Below, one piece after another: positions 27,641-35,567 of a DNA stretch of 64,000 nt. Below the pieces are notes generated by a model. The model made no database searches. It worked only from the letters and a program-made list of their open reading frames with translations, and was not told the origin of the DNA. Positions within the stretch are counted from its first letter, which is position 1. Each line of letters begins with the position of its first letter. The stretch comes from Flavobacteriaceae bacterium NBU2977 (lineage in GTDB: Bacteria > Bacteroidota > Bacteroidia > Flavobacteriales > Flavobacteriaceae). Made by a program: the position numbers and the translations under genes. The stretch spans positions 1,364,001 through 1,428,000 of the forward strand of contig JAIOUW010000001.1 of NCBI GenBank assembly GCA_019931105.1, in the 5' to 3' direction.

Positions 27641-29140
27641 TTATTGATTCTTAAAGTTTGAAAGCACATCGGCCACGCTTCGGTCGTTCGCCAGTCGTTG
27701 CACTTTATTTTGACCCCCAAGTTTTCCGACCGATTTCATGTAATCGGTGAACCCTCCTTCCCTGATCGGCGTTACTTTTAGGGTCTGTAATATCTTACCT
27801 TCGATAAGGTCAAAATAATAACTGTTCTGTCTTTGCAGTGATTCATCAAGTATTTTGATGAACTTGGCCAAATCGGTTGGCATTTTTTCGAACTCTACAA
27901 GCCATTCATGATATGGAAGCTCGGGCGAAGCAGGGGTAATCTGTGGCGCAACGGTAAACTCATTGACTTTGGCATCGCTTTTGGCAATAGCCTCCTGCAT
28001 TGCCGTTTCCACCTCCTTGGCTATGACATGTTCGCCAAAGGCCGAGATAAAATGTTTGATACGCCCCGAAACAATTATTTTATAAGGGTTTATAGAAATA
28101 AACTGAACGGTATCTCCTAGGTTATAGGCCCACAGTCCTGCATTGGTAGAGATAATCATTACGTAGTTCGTGTGCATTTCAACATTCGATAGGGTCAACC
28201 GTCTGGCATTTTCCCCAAAAAAATCATCGGCCTTGATGAACTCGTAAAATATTCCGGCATCCAAAAGAAGTAACATGCCCTTTTCCTTCTGGGAATACTG
28301 ATAAGCAAAAAACCCTTCACTGGCCGGAAAAAGTTCAATGCTATCCACCTTTCTGCCGATCAAGCGTTCGAATTTCTCACGATACGGCTCATAGTTCACG
28401 CCCCCATAAATGAACAATTGGAAATTCTTGAAGAGCTCGCCGATTTTCTTGCCACTTTTTGCCCCTAGCTTTTCAAAGTACATTTGAACCCAAGAAGGAA
28501 TGCCGGCGATAACCGTCATATTCTCGTTTAAAGTCTCCTCGACAATCGTATCGACCTTTGTTTCCCAATCATCGATACAGTTGGTCCGCCAGCTGGGCAA
28601 ACGGTTTTTCTGAAGGTAATTGGGCACATAATGGGCCGATATACCCGATAGCCTCCCCAATTTTATCCCATTTTTCTCTTGCATTTCAGGGCTTCCCTGT
28701 AGAAAGATCATCTTTCCATCGACAAAACTGGCACTACCGGTTTCATGAATGTAATTCAGAATGGCATTTCGCGAGGCCTCTACCTGGCATCTAATGGACT
28801 CATTGGTGATCGGAATGTATTTTGCCCCTGATGTTGTTCCTGAAGTCTTGGCAAAATATAGCGGTTTGCCCGGCCAAAGTATATTCTCTCGACCCTCTAT
28901 CACTTTTTCGATATAGGGCTTTAAGTCTTCGTAATCGCGAACCGGAACATTTTCAATAAAGTCATGGTGCGAACTTATTTTTGAAAAGTCGTGGTCTTTG
29001 CCAAACTCTGTATTTGACGCCTTTTCGATCAATCGGTTGAAAACTCTCTGTTGCGTGTTGATCGGGTCTTTGGCCCATTTCTTGGTTTTCTTTGCAATAT
29101 TCTTGGCAAAAATCTTGGCGGCGAATGACTTTAGCGACAT
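27641..29140 (-). CDS. GH3 family acyl-adenylating protein
   Basis: This 499-residue protein belongs to the GH3 (auxin/jasmonate-amido synthetase) family. Visible landmarks are the ATP-binding loop FAKTSGTTSGAKYIPIT near residues 91-107, IELFPASEGFFAYQ, NLGDTVQFISINPYKIIVSGRIKHFISAFGEHV with the GR/K pattern of the adenylation hinge. Plant GH3 enzymes join amino acids to carboxylic hormones via an acyl-AMP; the substrate of bacterial members is not known. It reads with the DUF6909-like gene (31-base gap to its ATG) and the M23 peptidase upstream (6-base gap), suggesting one operon. Confidence 0.88.
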   Translation of the reverse strand: MSLKSFAAKIFAKNIAKKTKKWAKDPINTQQRVFNRLIEKASNTEFGKDHDFSKISSHHDFIENVPVRDYEDLKPYIEKVIEGRENILWPGKPLYFAKTSGTTSGAKYIPITNESIRCQVEASRNAILNYIHETGSASFVDGKMIFLQGSPEMQEKNGIKLGRLSGISAHYVPNYLQKNRLPSWRTNCIDDWETKVDTIVEETLNENMTVIAGIPSWVQMYFEKLGAKSGKKIGELFKNFQLFIYGGVNYEPYREKFERLIGRKVDSIELFPASEGFFAYQYSQKEKGMLLLLDAGIFYEFIKADDFFGENARRLTLSNVEMHTNYVMIISTNAGLWAYNLGDTVQFISINPYKIIVSGRIKHFISAFGEHVIAKEVETAMQEAIAKSDAKVNEFTVAPQITPASPELPYHEWLVEFEKMPTDLAKFIKILDESLQRQNSYYFDLIEGKILQTLKVTPIREGGFTDYMKSVGKLGGQNKVQRLANDRSVADVLSNFKNQ

Positions 29141-29146
29141 AAAGAC

Positions 29147-30016
29147 TTATTTAAAATCAATAAAGTCGAGTGGGTTGACCGGTGTTCCGTTATCCCAAAG
29201 TTCGAAATGTAGATGAGGGCCTGTTGTTAACTCGCCAGTGTTTCCGACAGAAGCGATTACCTCACCCGCCTTTACCAGATCTCCCTGTTTTTTGTTCAGA
29301 GAACCATTGTGTTTATAGGCGCTAAGAAACCCTTCCTTATGTTCGATGATCAGCACATAGCCCGTATCTGCGGTCCATTCGGAAAAAATCACCACGCCAT
29401 TGGCAACCGCCTTTACGGGAGCGTTCTTTGGAGCGACCACGTCAACCGCATAATGTTTCGAGTCCGAGTCATATTGCTGGGTAACCATTCCCGTTATCGG
29501 TGGAAAGAAAACGATACCGATCTTTTCGGAATTCCTTTCGAAAAGATTGTATTTGTCTTCAAGGGCTACCTCTGCCCTTAATAGGGAATCTTCTTTGATC
29601 GGAGTCAAATCCACAGTGGAAGGATCCAACTTATACTGCTCGAAAAGCGAGTCGCGGTTTACTACGGTATTCTCGACCTCGCCTCTTAACACCATTCGGA
29701 TATTATCAAGATAACGATTGGTATAATCTAAGGAACGCACCAAAGAATCGGTCTTATAGGTAAGCTCGGTGGCCTGTCGTTTCAATTCGGTCGAAGAATA
29801 GCCAGGTATGTACTCTCTAAGCGGGGTAAAGGCAATAAGCAGAGTCGTCAACCCTATTAGGCCAATTATAAAAAGGGAGCCGGTCACAAAGACGTTCAAA
29901 CGGCTTAGCTTAAAGGATATTTTTTCTTCAAAAGTACTCTCGTTAAGTATCACCAAGCGGTACTTGTGCAAGAGTTTCCTTTTGATTTCCTTTCTTTTTT
30001 TAACCTTCTTGGCCAT
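29147..30016 (-). CDS. M23 family cell-wall endopeptidase (membrane-anchored)
   Basis: This 289-residue protein is a LytM/DipM-like peptidoglycan hydrolase or activator. A single hydrophobic segment near residues 40-60 (VFVTGSLFIIGLIGLTTLLIAFTP) anchors it in the inner membrane, a short coiled region follows, and the C-terminal domain holds HYAVDVVAP and GPHLHFELWDNGTPVNPLDF, the HxxxD and HxH zinc ligands of active M23 peptidases. ATG 30016 is preferred to a TTG nine bases upstream because a promoter -7 box ends seven bases before the ATG. It is divergent from tatA and heads the GH3 operon. Confidence 0.9.
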   Translation of the reverse strand: MAKKVKKRKEIKRKLLHKYRLVILNESTFEEKISFKLSRLNVFVTGSLFIIGLIGLTTLLIAFTPLREYIPGYSSTELKRQATELTYKTDSLVRSLDYTNRYLDNIRMVLRGEVENTVVNRDSLFEQYKLDPSTVDLTPIKEDSLLRAEVALEDKYNLFERNSEKIGIVFFPPITGMVTQQYDSDSKHYAVDVVAPKNAPVKAVANGVVIFSEWTADTGYVLIIEHKEGFLSAYKHNGSLNKKQGDLVKAGEVIASVGNTGELTTGPHLHFELWDNGTPVNPLDFIDFK

Positions 30017-30022
30017 AATAGG

Positions 30023-30030
30023 CAAAGATA
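30023..30030 (-). promoter_or_regulatory. Promoter -7 box TATCTTTG
   Basis: Read on the minus strand, TATCTTTG is a perfect TAnnTTTG. It ends seven bases before the ATG of the M23 gene, so its transcript would have almost no leader. The -33 TTG is not obvious. Confidence 0.6.
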
Positions 30031-30185
30031 AGGATGCCGTTGAATTATGATGCGGTTCAGTTAAATTTTATAATCCCCTTAACCTATTCGACCTTTCGAT
30101 CGGCAGTAATCCGATCAACTATTGACCATGAAGTTAAAATAACCTCTCGCAGTTATTATTTACGGGCTCCTATGAACTTTTTTAG

Positions 30186-30193
30186 TACATTTG
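30186..30193 (+). promoter_or_regulatory. Promoter -7 box TACATTTG
   Basis: TACATTTG matches TAnnTTTG and lies 21 bases upstream of the tatA ATG, giving a leader of about 15 bases. With the box at 30023-30030 it makes a divergent promoter pair. Confidence 0.6.
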
Positions 30194-30214
30194 TTATCCA
30201 TTAAAATTTAAACT

Positions 30215-30397
30215 ATGGCAATTTTAAATACATTTCTAGCAATCGGGCCTTGGCAAATTGCCGTTGTGGTCGTAATCGTTCTGCTTTTGTTCGGAGGGAA
30301 AAAAATCCCGGAACTTATGCGAGGACTTGGAAGCGGAATCAAGGAATTCAAGGATGCCTCAAAAGAGGATGATAAAATAGAGGATAAAAAGGAATAG
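30215..30397 (+). CDS. tatA: Twin-arginine translocase subunit TatA
   Basis: This 60-residue protein has one membrane helix (about residues 8-28, [19 protein letters not shown]) followed by [20 protein letters not shown], the conserved TatA/E amphipathic helix (FGxKKIPELxRxLGxGIxEFK). A charged tail ([11 protein letters not shown]) closes it. It forms the pore-like multimer of the Tat export system for folded proteins. A strong terminator follows the stop. Length and motif fit TatA well; TatB would be longer. Confidence 0.95.
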   Translation: MAILNTFLAIGPWQIAVVVVIVLLLFGGKKIPELMRGLGSGIKEFKDASKEDDKIEDKKE

Positions 30398-30424
30398 ACG
30401 AGTTTATTTATAGCTTATTTTATA

Positions 30425-30456
30425 AAGCCTTTGGTAGTATCCAAAGGCTTTTTTTT
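30425..30456 (+). terminator. Rho-independent terminator after tatA
   Basis: A perfect ten-base-pair stem AAGCCTTTGG / CCAAAGGCTT with a six-base loop is followed by a run of eight T (counted from inside the stem end). It lies 28 bases after the tatA stop. Confidence 0.9.
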
Positions 30457-31090
30457 CGAAAACTATTTCTGAAAATATCAACTTCAGAACACCCTTAAGG
30501 CATGGTTTTCGCTTTCCATTTATGACTTAATAGATGTAAGAAATAACACAGTCCTTAGGCTTCGTATCATAAATCAGGGCATTCACAACAAAAATTTATC
30601 TTCTCAAAGCCCAAATCCTAAATTTGAAAATCAATAACCTAAGGTCCAATTCAATGATCTCTATCCTTTGGTCTGATTAAAATTGAAAATTCATTGAATT
30701 GCCAAAACATAATTCTGAAGATGTAGGCATAAGCGCCGATGCGTCAATATCAATTATGGAGAATGATAAAAAAATGATATCGAGGATGGAAAACATGGAA
30801 TTCTCCACTTCTCGACAATGGCCGTATCAGTCCCTTGCCTTAGCAAACAGACATGCTGGTTTGGTATACGAAAGCCTAAATTTAGGCGTTAGCTATAAAT
30901 GCGACATCTCGATCAAGACGCGATACAATCAGGGAGCGCCACAAGGACAGAATATCGATTGCCGCTCAGATTACAATATAAACCAGCAAAGTATTCTTAA
31001 TTCTGAATTGCCCGGGATTCTCACTACTTATGAATGGACAACTATTCATGGGAAAATAAAACTTCCCGAAATCCCAATAATAAGCTAACC
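30457..31090. other. Long intergenic region; possible but unsupported 129-codon ORF
   Basis: This 634-base region precedes the PorE-like gene. It contains an open frame of 129 codons (30699-31088, forward) whose product has no signal, no hydrophobic segment and no motif I know, with N- and Q-rich stretches but no family pattern. It ends three bases before the next ATG, which could hint at coupling. I do not call it a gene. I see no tRNA or strong hairpin here. Confidence 0.4.
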
Positions 31091-33628
31091 ATGAAAAAAC
31101 GCATCACAACCTATACCTTATTGCTGTTAGGGGCCCTATTTATCCTTAAAGCGCAAGAAGATAGTACTGCCTTCGTGAGCGATAATACGGTCGACGGCCC
31201 GTATAGGGCTGAAGCAGACCGCCAATCGACAGTTTTTAAAGAAAGGGACAAGACCTTCGAAGAAGTAGCTGCAGACTATAATATTCCTACTCGCACTTTT
31301 AGTAGTATCGATGGTGCCGAAGACGGTTATTACGTAATCGTAGGCGTATATAGCAAAGGTGGTCGCAAACTTAATAGGACCTTGAACAAATTAAAGAAAA
31401 GAGGATTTGATTCGGGTTCGTTCAAGAATCCCGAAAATAATTTGAACTACGTCTACATTCAGCATAGTTCAGGTTGGAGGGCTGCCATCGATTCATGTGC
31501 TTCAAAATTCGATGGCCGGTACGAAGAGGATGCCTGGATTTTGATTTTGGGCAATGTCGATCAAGAACATGAAACACCAATTGCGCTATTCGATGATTCA
31601 CAAGCTAATGAAGTCATCACCAACAACGGCCCGTCACTTGAAGAGGTTACTTACGAAATGATCGATGGGCAAAAAGAAGAACCGATCACGCAAAATACGT
31701 TGGACGAAAAACGGAACAAGAGCAAATTGATTCAAAAAGCCGATTATTATTTTGATAAAATGTGGTATGCCGAGGCCGCCGAACTATACGAACAGGCCTT
31801 AAAAAAAGGTGAGAGCAACTATTCTTACGAAATCATTCAAAAGGCCGGTGACTCACATTACTTCAACACCAATATGGAGAAGGCCTATCATTGGTACGAT
31901 ATGCTTTACGACAGATACGGTAAGCAAATGTCGGCCGATAACGTGTTCAAATATGCCCATTCTTTAAAGGGTACTGGCAAATATGCCAGGGCAAAGCGCC
32001 TGATGCGACTTTACGACCGCAAAATGAAAGCAGGTGAATCAACGATCAATGATGATATCGACAATAATCCAACTTCAACAGAAGTTGTTTTGGACAATAT
32101 CTTGAATACCGAGAAAAACTTCGATATCAAAAACATGGCAATCAACACCGAATATTCAGACTTTTCGCCCATGTTCTTGGATTCAACCCAAGTGGTTTTC
32201 GCTTCGGCCAGAGATTCTTCATTTTTAAATACCAGACGGTATAAATGGAACGATCAACCTTACTTAGATCTATATGTGGCCAAGATCAATGAAGAGTCAC
32301 AAGACCTCAAAGATGCCCTGAAGTTCTCAAAGAAGATAAATACAAAATACCACGAGGCGTCGGTCACGTTTTCTCCCGATAAGAAAACGATATACTTTAC
32401 AAGGAATAACTACGGTAAAAAACTCAAAAGGGACAAAAATGGTGTAAACCATCTTAAAATATATCGATCTAGAAAAGTAGATGGGGAATGGACGGAAGCC
32501 GAAGAACTGCCTTTCAACAGTGATGATTATTCAACGGGCCACCCGGCATTAAGTCCTGATGGCAAACAATTATATTTTGTTTCCGATATGCCCGGAAGCA
32601 TTGGTGAAACCGATATATTCGTTGTTGACGTGTTCGAAAACAACTCCTATTCCGAACCTAGAAACCTAGGTCCGGAAATCAATACCGAAAAGAAAGAGAT
32701 GTTCCCGTTTATCAATTCCGAAAAACTCTATTTTTCGTCAAATGGACATACCGGTTTAGGAGGTCTTGATGTTTTCGAGGTAGCCTATAATGATGAAGAG
32801 GGCTTTCAAGAAGTGCTAAATGTAGGAAAGCCCGTGAACAGCAATCGAGACGACTTTTCATATATCGTTGATGAAAAGACTCAAAAAGGCTTTTTTGCCT
32901 CCAACAGAACTGGTGGAAAGGGTGATGATGACATTTATTCATTCAAAAAATTGGTGGTCGAAGAAATACCAACAAACCAAAATGCCATCGCCGGAGTAGT
33001 TACCGAACTTATTACGGGTGATCTGATGCCAAAAACACTTGTTCAGTTATTGGACGAAAACAATATAAAATTGAAAGAAGTGCTCACCGACGATGAAGGT
33101 CAGTTCATTTTCGAGGATCTCGATGACAACACGAAATATACCTTAAAAACCGTGAAAGACGAGTTTTTCGAAGATGTGCGAGAAATAACCACCACCGAAA
33201 ACGATACGACGCATGTCGAGGTTTCAATGAGGCGACTAAAAGAAATGATCGCCATTGAAGATGGTATCAAGAAGCTTAAAACAGAAATGATACATTTTGA
33301 CTTTGACAAGTACAATATTAGGCGCGATGCGGCTGAGGAGCTCGACAAATTGGTCGAGGTAATGAAAGCGTATCCAAACATGGTCATCAAAATCGAATCG
33401 CATACCGATTCGCGCGGTAAAAGGGCATATAACAAATATTTATCGGATAGCCGTGCAAAATCTACAAGAGATTATATAATCAATCAAGGCATTTCGCCCG
33501 AACGAATCGAAAGTGCGATTGGGTACGGCGAAGAACGCCTGCTGAACGAATGTGATGGCAGCGTGGCCTGTACCGAACAAAAACACTACCTAAACCGTAG
33601 ATCGGAATTCATAATCGTGAATATGTAA
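31091..33628 (+). CDS. OmpA-family protein with SPOR-like, TPR, PD40 and CarbD domains (PorE-like)
   Basis: This 845-residue exported protein resembles PorE, a peptidoglycan-bound part of the type IX secretion machine. A signal peptide ends near residue 21. Residues 72-155 are a SPOR-like unit (IDGAEDGYYVIVGVYSKGG to YEEDAWILILGN). TPR helices (about 210-315), PD40 propeller repeats (about 360-620, e.g. FSPDKKTIYFTRNNYG, LSPDGKQLYFVSD), a carboxypeptidase-regulatory-like beta domain (about 630-720) and an OmpA_C domain (about 735-845: HFDFDKYNIRRDAAEELD, ESHTDSRG, NRRSEFIIVN) follow. The ATG at 31091 gives a clean signal peptide; upstream open codons are ignored. The SPOR-like unit reappears twice in the protein at 58362. 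Confidence 0.87.
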   Translation: MKKRITTYTLLLLGALFILKAQEDSTAFVSDNTVDGPYRAEADRQSTVFKERDKTFEEVAADYNIPTRTFSSIDGAEDGYYVIVGVYSKGGRKLNRTLNKLKKRGFDSGSFKNPENNLNYVYIQHSSGWRAAIDSCASKFDGRYEEDAWILILGNVDQEHETPIALFDDSQANEVITNNGPSLEEVTYEMIDGQKEEPITQNTLDEKRNKSKLIQKADYYFDKMWYAEAAELYEQALKKGESNYSYEIIQKAGDSHYFNTNMEKAYHWYDMLYDRYGKQMSADNVFKYAHSLKGTGKYARAKRLMRLYDRKMKAGESTINDDIDNNPTSTEVVLDNILNTEKNFDIKNMAINTEYSDFSPMFLDSTQVVFASARDSSFLNTRRYKWNDQPYLDLYVAKINEESQDLKDALKFSKKINTKYHEASVTFSPDKKTIYFTRNNYGKKLKRDKNGVNHLKIYRSRKVDGEWTEAEELPFNSDDYSTGHPALSPDGKQLYFVSDMPGSIGETDIFVVDVFENNSYSEPRNLGPEINTEKKEMFPFINSEKLYFSSNGHTGLGGLDVFEVAYNDEEGFQEVLNVGKPVNSNRDDFSYIVDEKTQKGFFASNRTGGKGDDDIYSFKKLVVEEIPTNQNAIAGVVTELITGDLMPKTLVQLLDENNIKLKEVLTDDEGQFIFEDLDDNTKYTLKTVKDEFFEDVREITTTENDTTHVEVSMRRLKEMIAIEDGIKKLKTEMIHFDFDKYNIRRDAAEELDKLVEVMKAYPNMVIKIESHTDSRGKRAYNKYLSDSRAKSTRDYIINQGISPERIESAIGYGEERLLNECDGSVACTEQKHYLNRRSEFIIVNM

Positions 33629-33650
33629 CCCAAAGACCAATTGGCATTAA

Positions 33651-33684
33651 AAAAGCCGCCGTTTGTTTTCAAACGGCGGCTTTT
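33651..33684 (+). terminator. Rho-independent terminator after PorE-like gene
   Basis: AAAAGCCGCCGTTT pairs with AAACGGCGGCTTTT (14 base pairs, six-base loop) starting 22 bases after the stop, then ATTTT. Confidence 0.92.
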
Positions 33685-33841
33685 ATTTTGACTATTATTC
33701 TTCCTACAAATGCAAAAAATAGCTATAAAAATCAACTGATCACAACACTGGTAGCTCCTTACGCAACAAAGCAACCCTAAGAAATACAGTATCGAGTGTT
33801 GTAACGTTATATATTAAAGTGTTGAACTAAAATCCCAAATC

Positions 33842-34012
33842 ATGAAAACAGCCCTACTCATTAAAGAAATCTACTTGGAAGCCTTCAGAAACTTAGGCCA
33901 CTATCTTATCAAATCGTATTTCAAAGCTTTCTCATGGTTCTGCTTTGCTGCCTTTCTAATTGTGCTTTATGCCTTCATTTTTAGACTAGCGACAGGCTTC
34001 GCCTTTGATTAA
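33842..34012 (+). CDS. Small membrane protein, 56 residues (copy 1)
   Basis: This short gene encodes a 56-residue protein starting MKTALLIKEIYLEAFRNLGH and ending YAFIFRLATGFAFD. It has an amphipathic basic N-terminus and one membrane helix (about residues 31-47, WFCFAAFLIVLYAFIF). It is a clear paralogue of the gene at 34276: the two share LKEIYLE-FRNLG, the spacing of the aromatic residues, VLYAFIFR and the ending TGF-FD. Conservation of the whole length, with silent changes and a terminator of its own, shows it is a real gene. It may be the flavobacterial DUF6747 family, but I am unsure of the name. Function unknown. Confidence 0.82.
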   Translation: MKTALLIKEIYLEAFRNLGHYLIKSYFKAFSWFCFAAFLIVLYAFIFRLATGFAFD

Positions 34013-34036
34013 GAAATAAATACCAACCTAACCTGT

Positions 34037-34066
34037 AACGCCCGGAATATATTCCGGGCGTTTTTT
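34037..34066 (+). terminator. Rho-independent terminator after small membrane gene 1
   Basis: A 26-base palindrome from AACGCCCGGAAT to ATTCCGGGCGTT, then TTTT, starts 25 bases after the stop at 34012. Confidence 0.93.
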
Positions 34067-34215
34067 GTGGTTTTTTCAATACTTTCCCGTTTCCCTGTTT
34101 TTTATTGGGCCTAAAGAGTTGCCCGGGTTTTTTTGTCGACGTTTTTGACCTTTAATGGATTCTATAAAATAAGGCTATAAGATGAACCGGGTTTATTGTC
34201 GTTTCGACCAATTAA

Positions 34216-34247
34216 TTGCGCTACGACCTAACAAGTCTTCATCTTTG
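34216..34247 (+). promoter_or_regulatory. Promoter TTG-N21-CATCTTTG for small membrane gene 2
   Basis: TTG at 34216-34218 lies 21 bases before CATCTTTG (34240-34247), a seven-of-eight match to TAnnTTTG. The ATG at 34276 follows by 28 bases. This supports an independent promoter for the second small gene and the internal ATG as its start. Confidence 0.6.
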
Positions 34248-34275
34248 TTCTATAATAATCTTCAAATACGTTCAT

Positions 34276-34446
34276 ATGAATAAACTTCTACTACTAAAAG
34301 AAATCTATTTGGAAGGTTTTAGAAATTTGGGCAGCCTTATCGTTAGAAGGTACTTCAAGATATTTGCCTGGTTTGCTTTTATAATGTTCTTTGTGGTTCT
34401 TTATGCTTTTATCTTTAGGGTTTCCACTGGATTTCCCTTCGATTAG
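34276..34446 (+). CDS. Small membrane protein, 56 residues (copy 2)
   Basis: This is the paralogue of the gene at 33842: 56 residues, starting MNKLLLLKEIYLEGFRNLGS and ending YAFIFRVSTGFPFD, with a helix around FAFIMFFVVLYAFIF. The same length, the same charged N-terminal pattern and the same C-terminal FD are kept. It has its own promoter-like box and terminator, so the two copies are separately transcribed. A larger frame upstream (20 extra codons) is rejected because it overlaps the promoter. Function unknown; a small inner-membrane regulatory or stress peptide is possible. Confidence 0.82.
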   Translation: MNKLLLLKEIYLEGFRNLGSLIVRRYFKIFAWFAFIMFFVVLYAFIFRVSTGFPFD

Positions 34447-34474
34447 GCCAAAGAACATTTACACTTCCAGCCAC

Positions 34475-34517
34475 AAAAAAGGGCTCCCTGCCATTGATTG
34501 CAAGGAGCCTTTTTTTT
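34475..34517 (+). terminator. Terminator after small membrane gene 2
   Basis: GGCTCC (34482-34487) pairs with GGAGCC (34504-34509), extended by A/T pairs, and is followed by eight T. With the leftward DUF4837 gene ending at 34552 it may act in both directions. Confidence 0.78.
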
Positions 34518-34551
34518 ATGCTCGAACCGATTTCTAGAATCCTGCCGAAAT

Positions 34552-35556
34552 TTAATCCTTGGGCAAAAATCTAACGGTTTTCATAATAGCCTCAAGCTGA
34601 AATATATCGTCACGTTTATTCGTGGCCGGGGCAAATACAAATCCTTCGAGTACCATTGTTCTGTCATTTTCGGCATCCTTGATGATATAGGTCAAAAAGG
34701 GACCCGCCATCGGATAGTTCTTTATATCCCAGATACCTCTGACCTCAATGGCCTCCCTTCCCGCTATTTCAGCCGGAAAAACAGAAGGTGCAAAGGCCGG
34801 TTCTGTTCGCATATGGGTCACTTTTCCCGGCACATCGGCTCCTGGAATATACTTTTCCCCAATTGAATCACGCATACGAATTATATCCCTTATTAGAGTC
34901 GAGTCGTTTTTAAAATAATCTCCCGGCATCTCATAGGCAATTAGGCTTGCCGTGCCTTTTTGAATCTGTCGTTCAATCCAGACGAAATTGTCTTTTCGCA
35001 CGTCTATTCTGTAAATAGAAGGTAAATTCAAGGCTATTCCGAATTTGTCTTGCAACACTGTCTCGTTGTTCAGAGACTTTAAAAAATTCCGTTGAGAGAC
35101 CTCTAGTTCGATGTTTTTGTAGGCTGTAATGAATTTATCGGCTTGCTCTTCCAAGTTTTGTATTAGTTCTTCGTCAGTTACACCCTTGACGACCCCAACT
35201 TTCTGGGGAATTGCGTACATATCGGTCTTAACATGGGCCACATTGACCGAATCTTTCTGAACATAAAGTATATTCCTTCTGTTTCTGATGGATCCCGAAA
35301 AGACCTGCGTGGGCATTTGTTCAATGGAAAACAATGGTTCGTCCCAGGTGAGGCCGACAACGTTTGAGGCAAAGTGCTCCCTTATCTTATCACCTACCTT
35401 TCCTTTCCAAAGCTCATTGTCAATGACCACGGCCAAAGAGTTGATGGCACCTATGGAGGTCGGCTTGTAGTTTGTTTTGTCCTCCTTACAGGCCACAAAT
35501 ACGATTATGGCCAATAATAATACCGCTAAAAGTGTTTTTGAGTGTCTCGGTTTCAT
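34552..35556 (-). CDS. DUF4837 family lipoprotein
   Basis: This 334-residue protein starts with a hydrophobic stretch and an ending ...LLLAIIVFVACKED, a lipobox-like V-A-C, so it is probably a lipoprotein. The rest has landmarks of DUF4837, a Bacteroidota family of unknown function: GAINSLAVVIDNELWKGKVGD near the start, MRDSIGEKYIPGADVPGKVTHMRTEP and GIWDIKNYPMAGPFLTYIIKD near the end. It begins at ATG 35556, since a start 30 bases upstream would overlap the preceding gene. It follows the LysM transglycosylase gene by 11 bases in the same direction. Confidence 0.75.
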   Translation of the reverse strand: MKPRHSKTLLAVLLLAIIVFVACKEDKTNYKPTSIGAINSLAVVIDNELWKGKVGDKIREHFASNVVGLTWDEPLFSIEQMPTQVFSGSIRNRRNILYVQKDSVNVAHVKTDMYAIPQKVGVVKGVTDEELIQNLEEQADKFITAYKNIELEVSQRNFLKSLNNETVLQDKFGIALNLPSIYRIDVRKDNFVWIERQIQKGTASLIAYEMPGDYFKNDSTLIRDIIRMRDSIGEKYIPGADVPGKVTHMRTEPAFAPSVFPAEIAGREAIEVRGIWDIKNYPMAGPFLTYIIKDAENDRTMVLEGFVFAPATNKRDDIFQLEAIMKTVRFLPKD

Positions 35557-35567
35557 ATGTTTTCTGT

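Noticed and set aside
30699-31088. 129-codon open frame upstream of the PorE-like gene
   Set aside because: The product has no recognisable domain and the frame looks non-coding; kept only as a note for the intergenic region.
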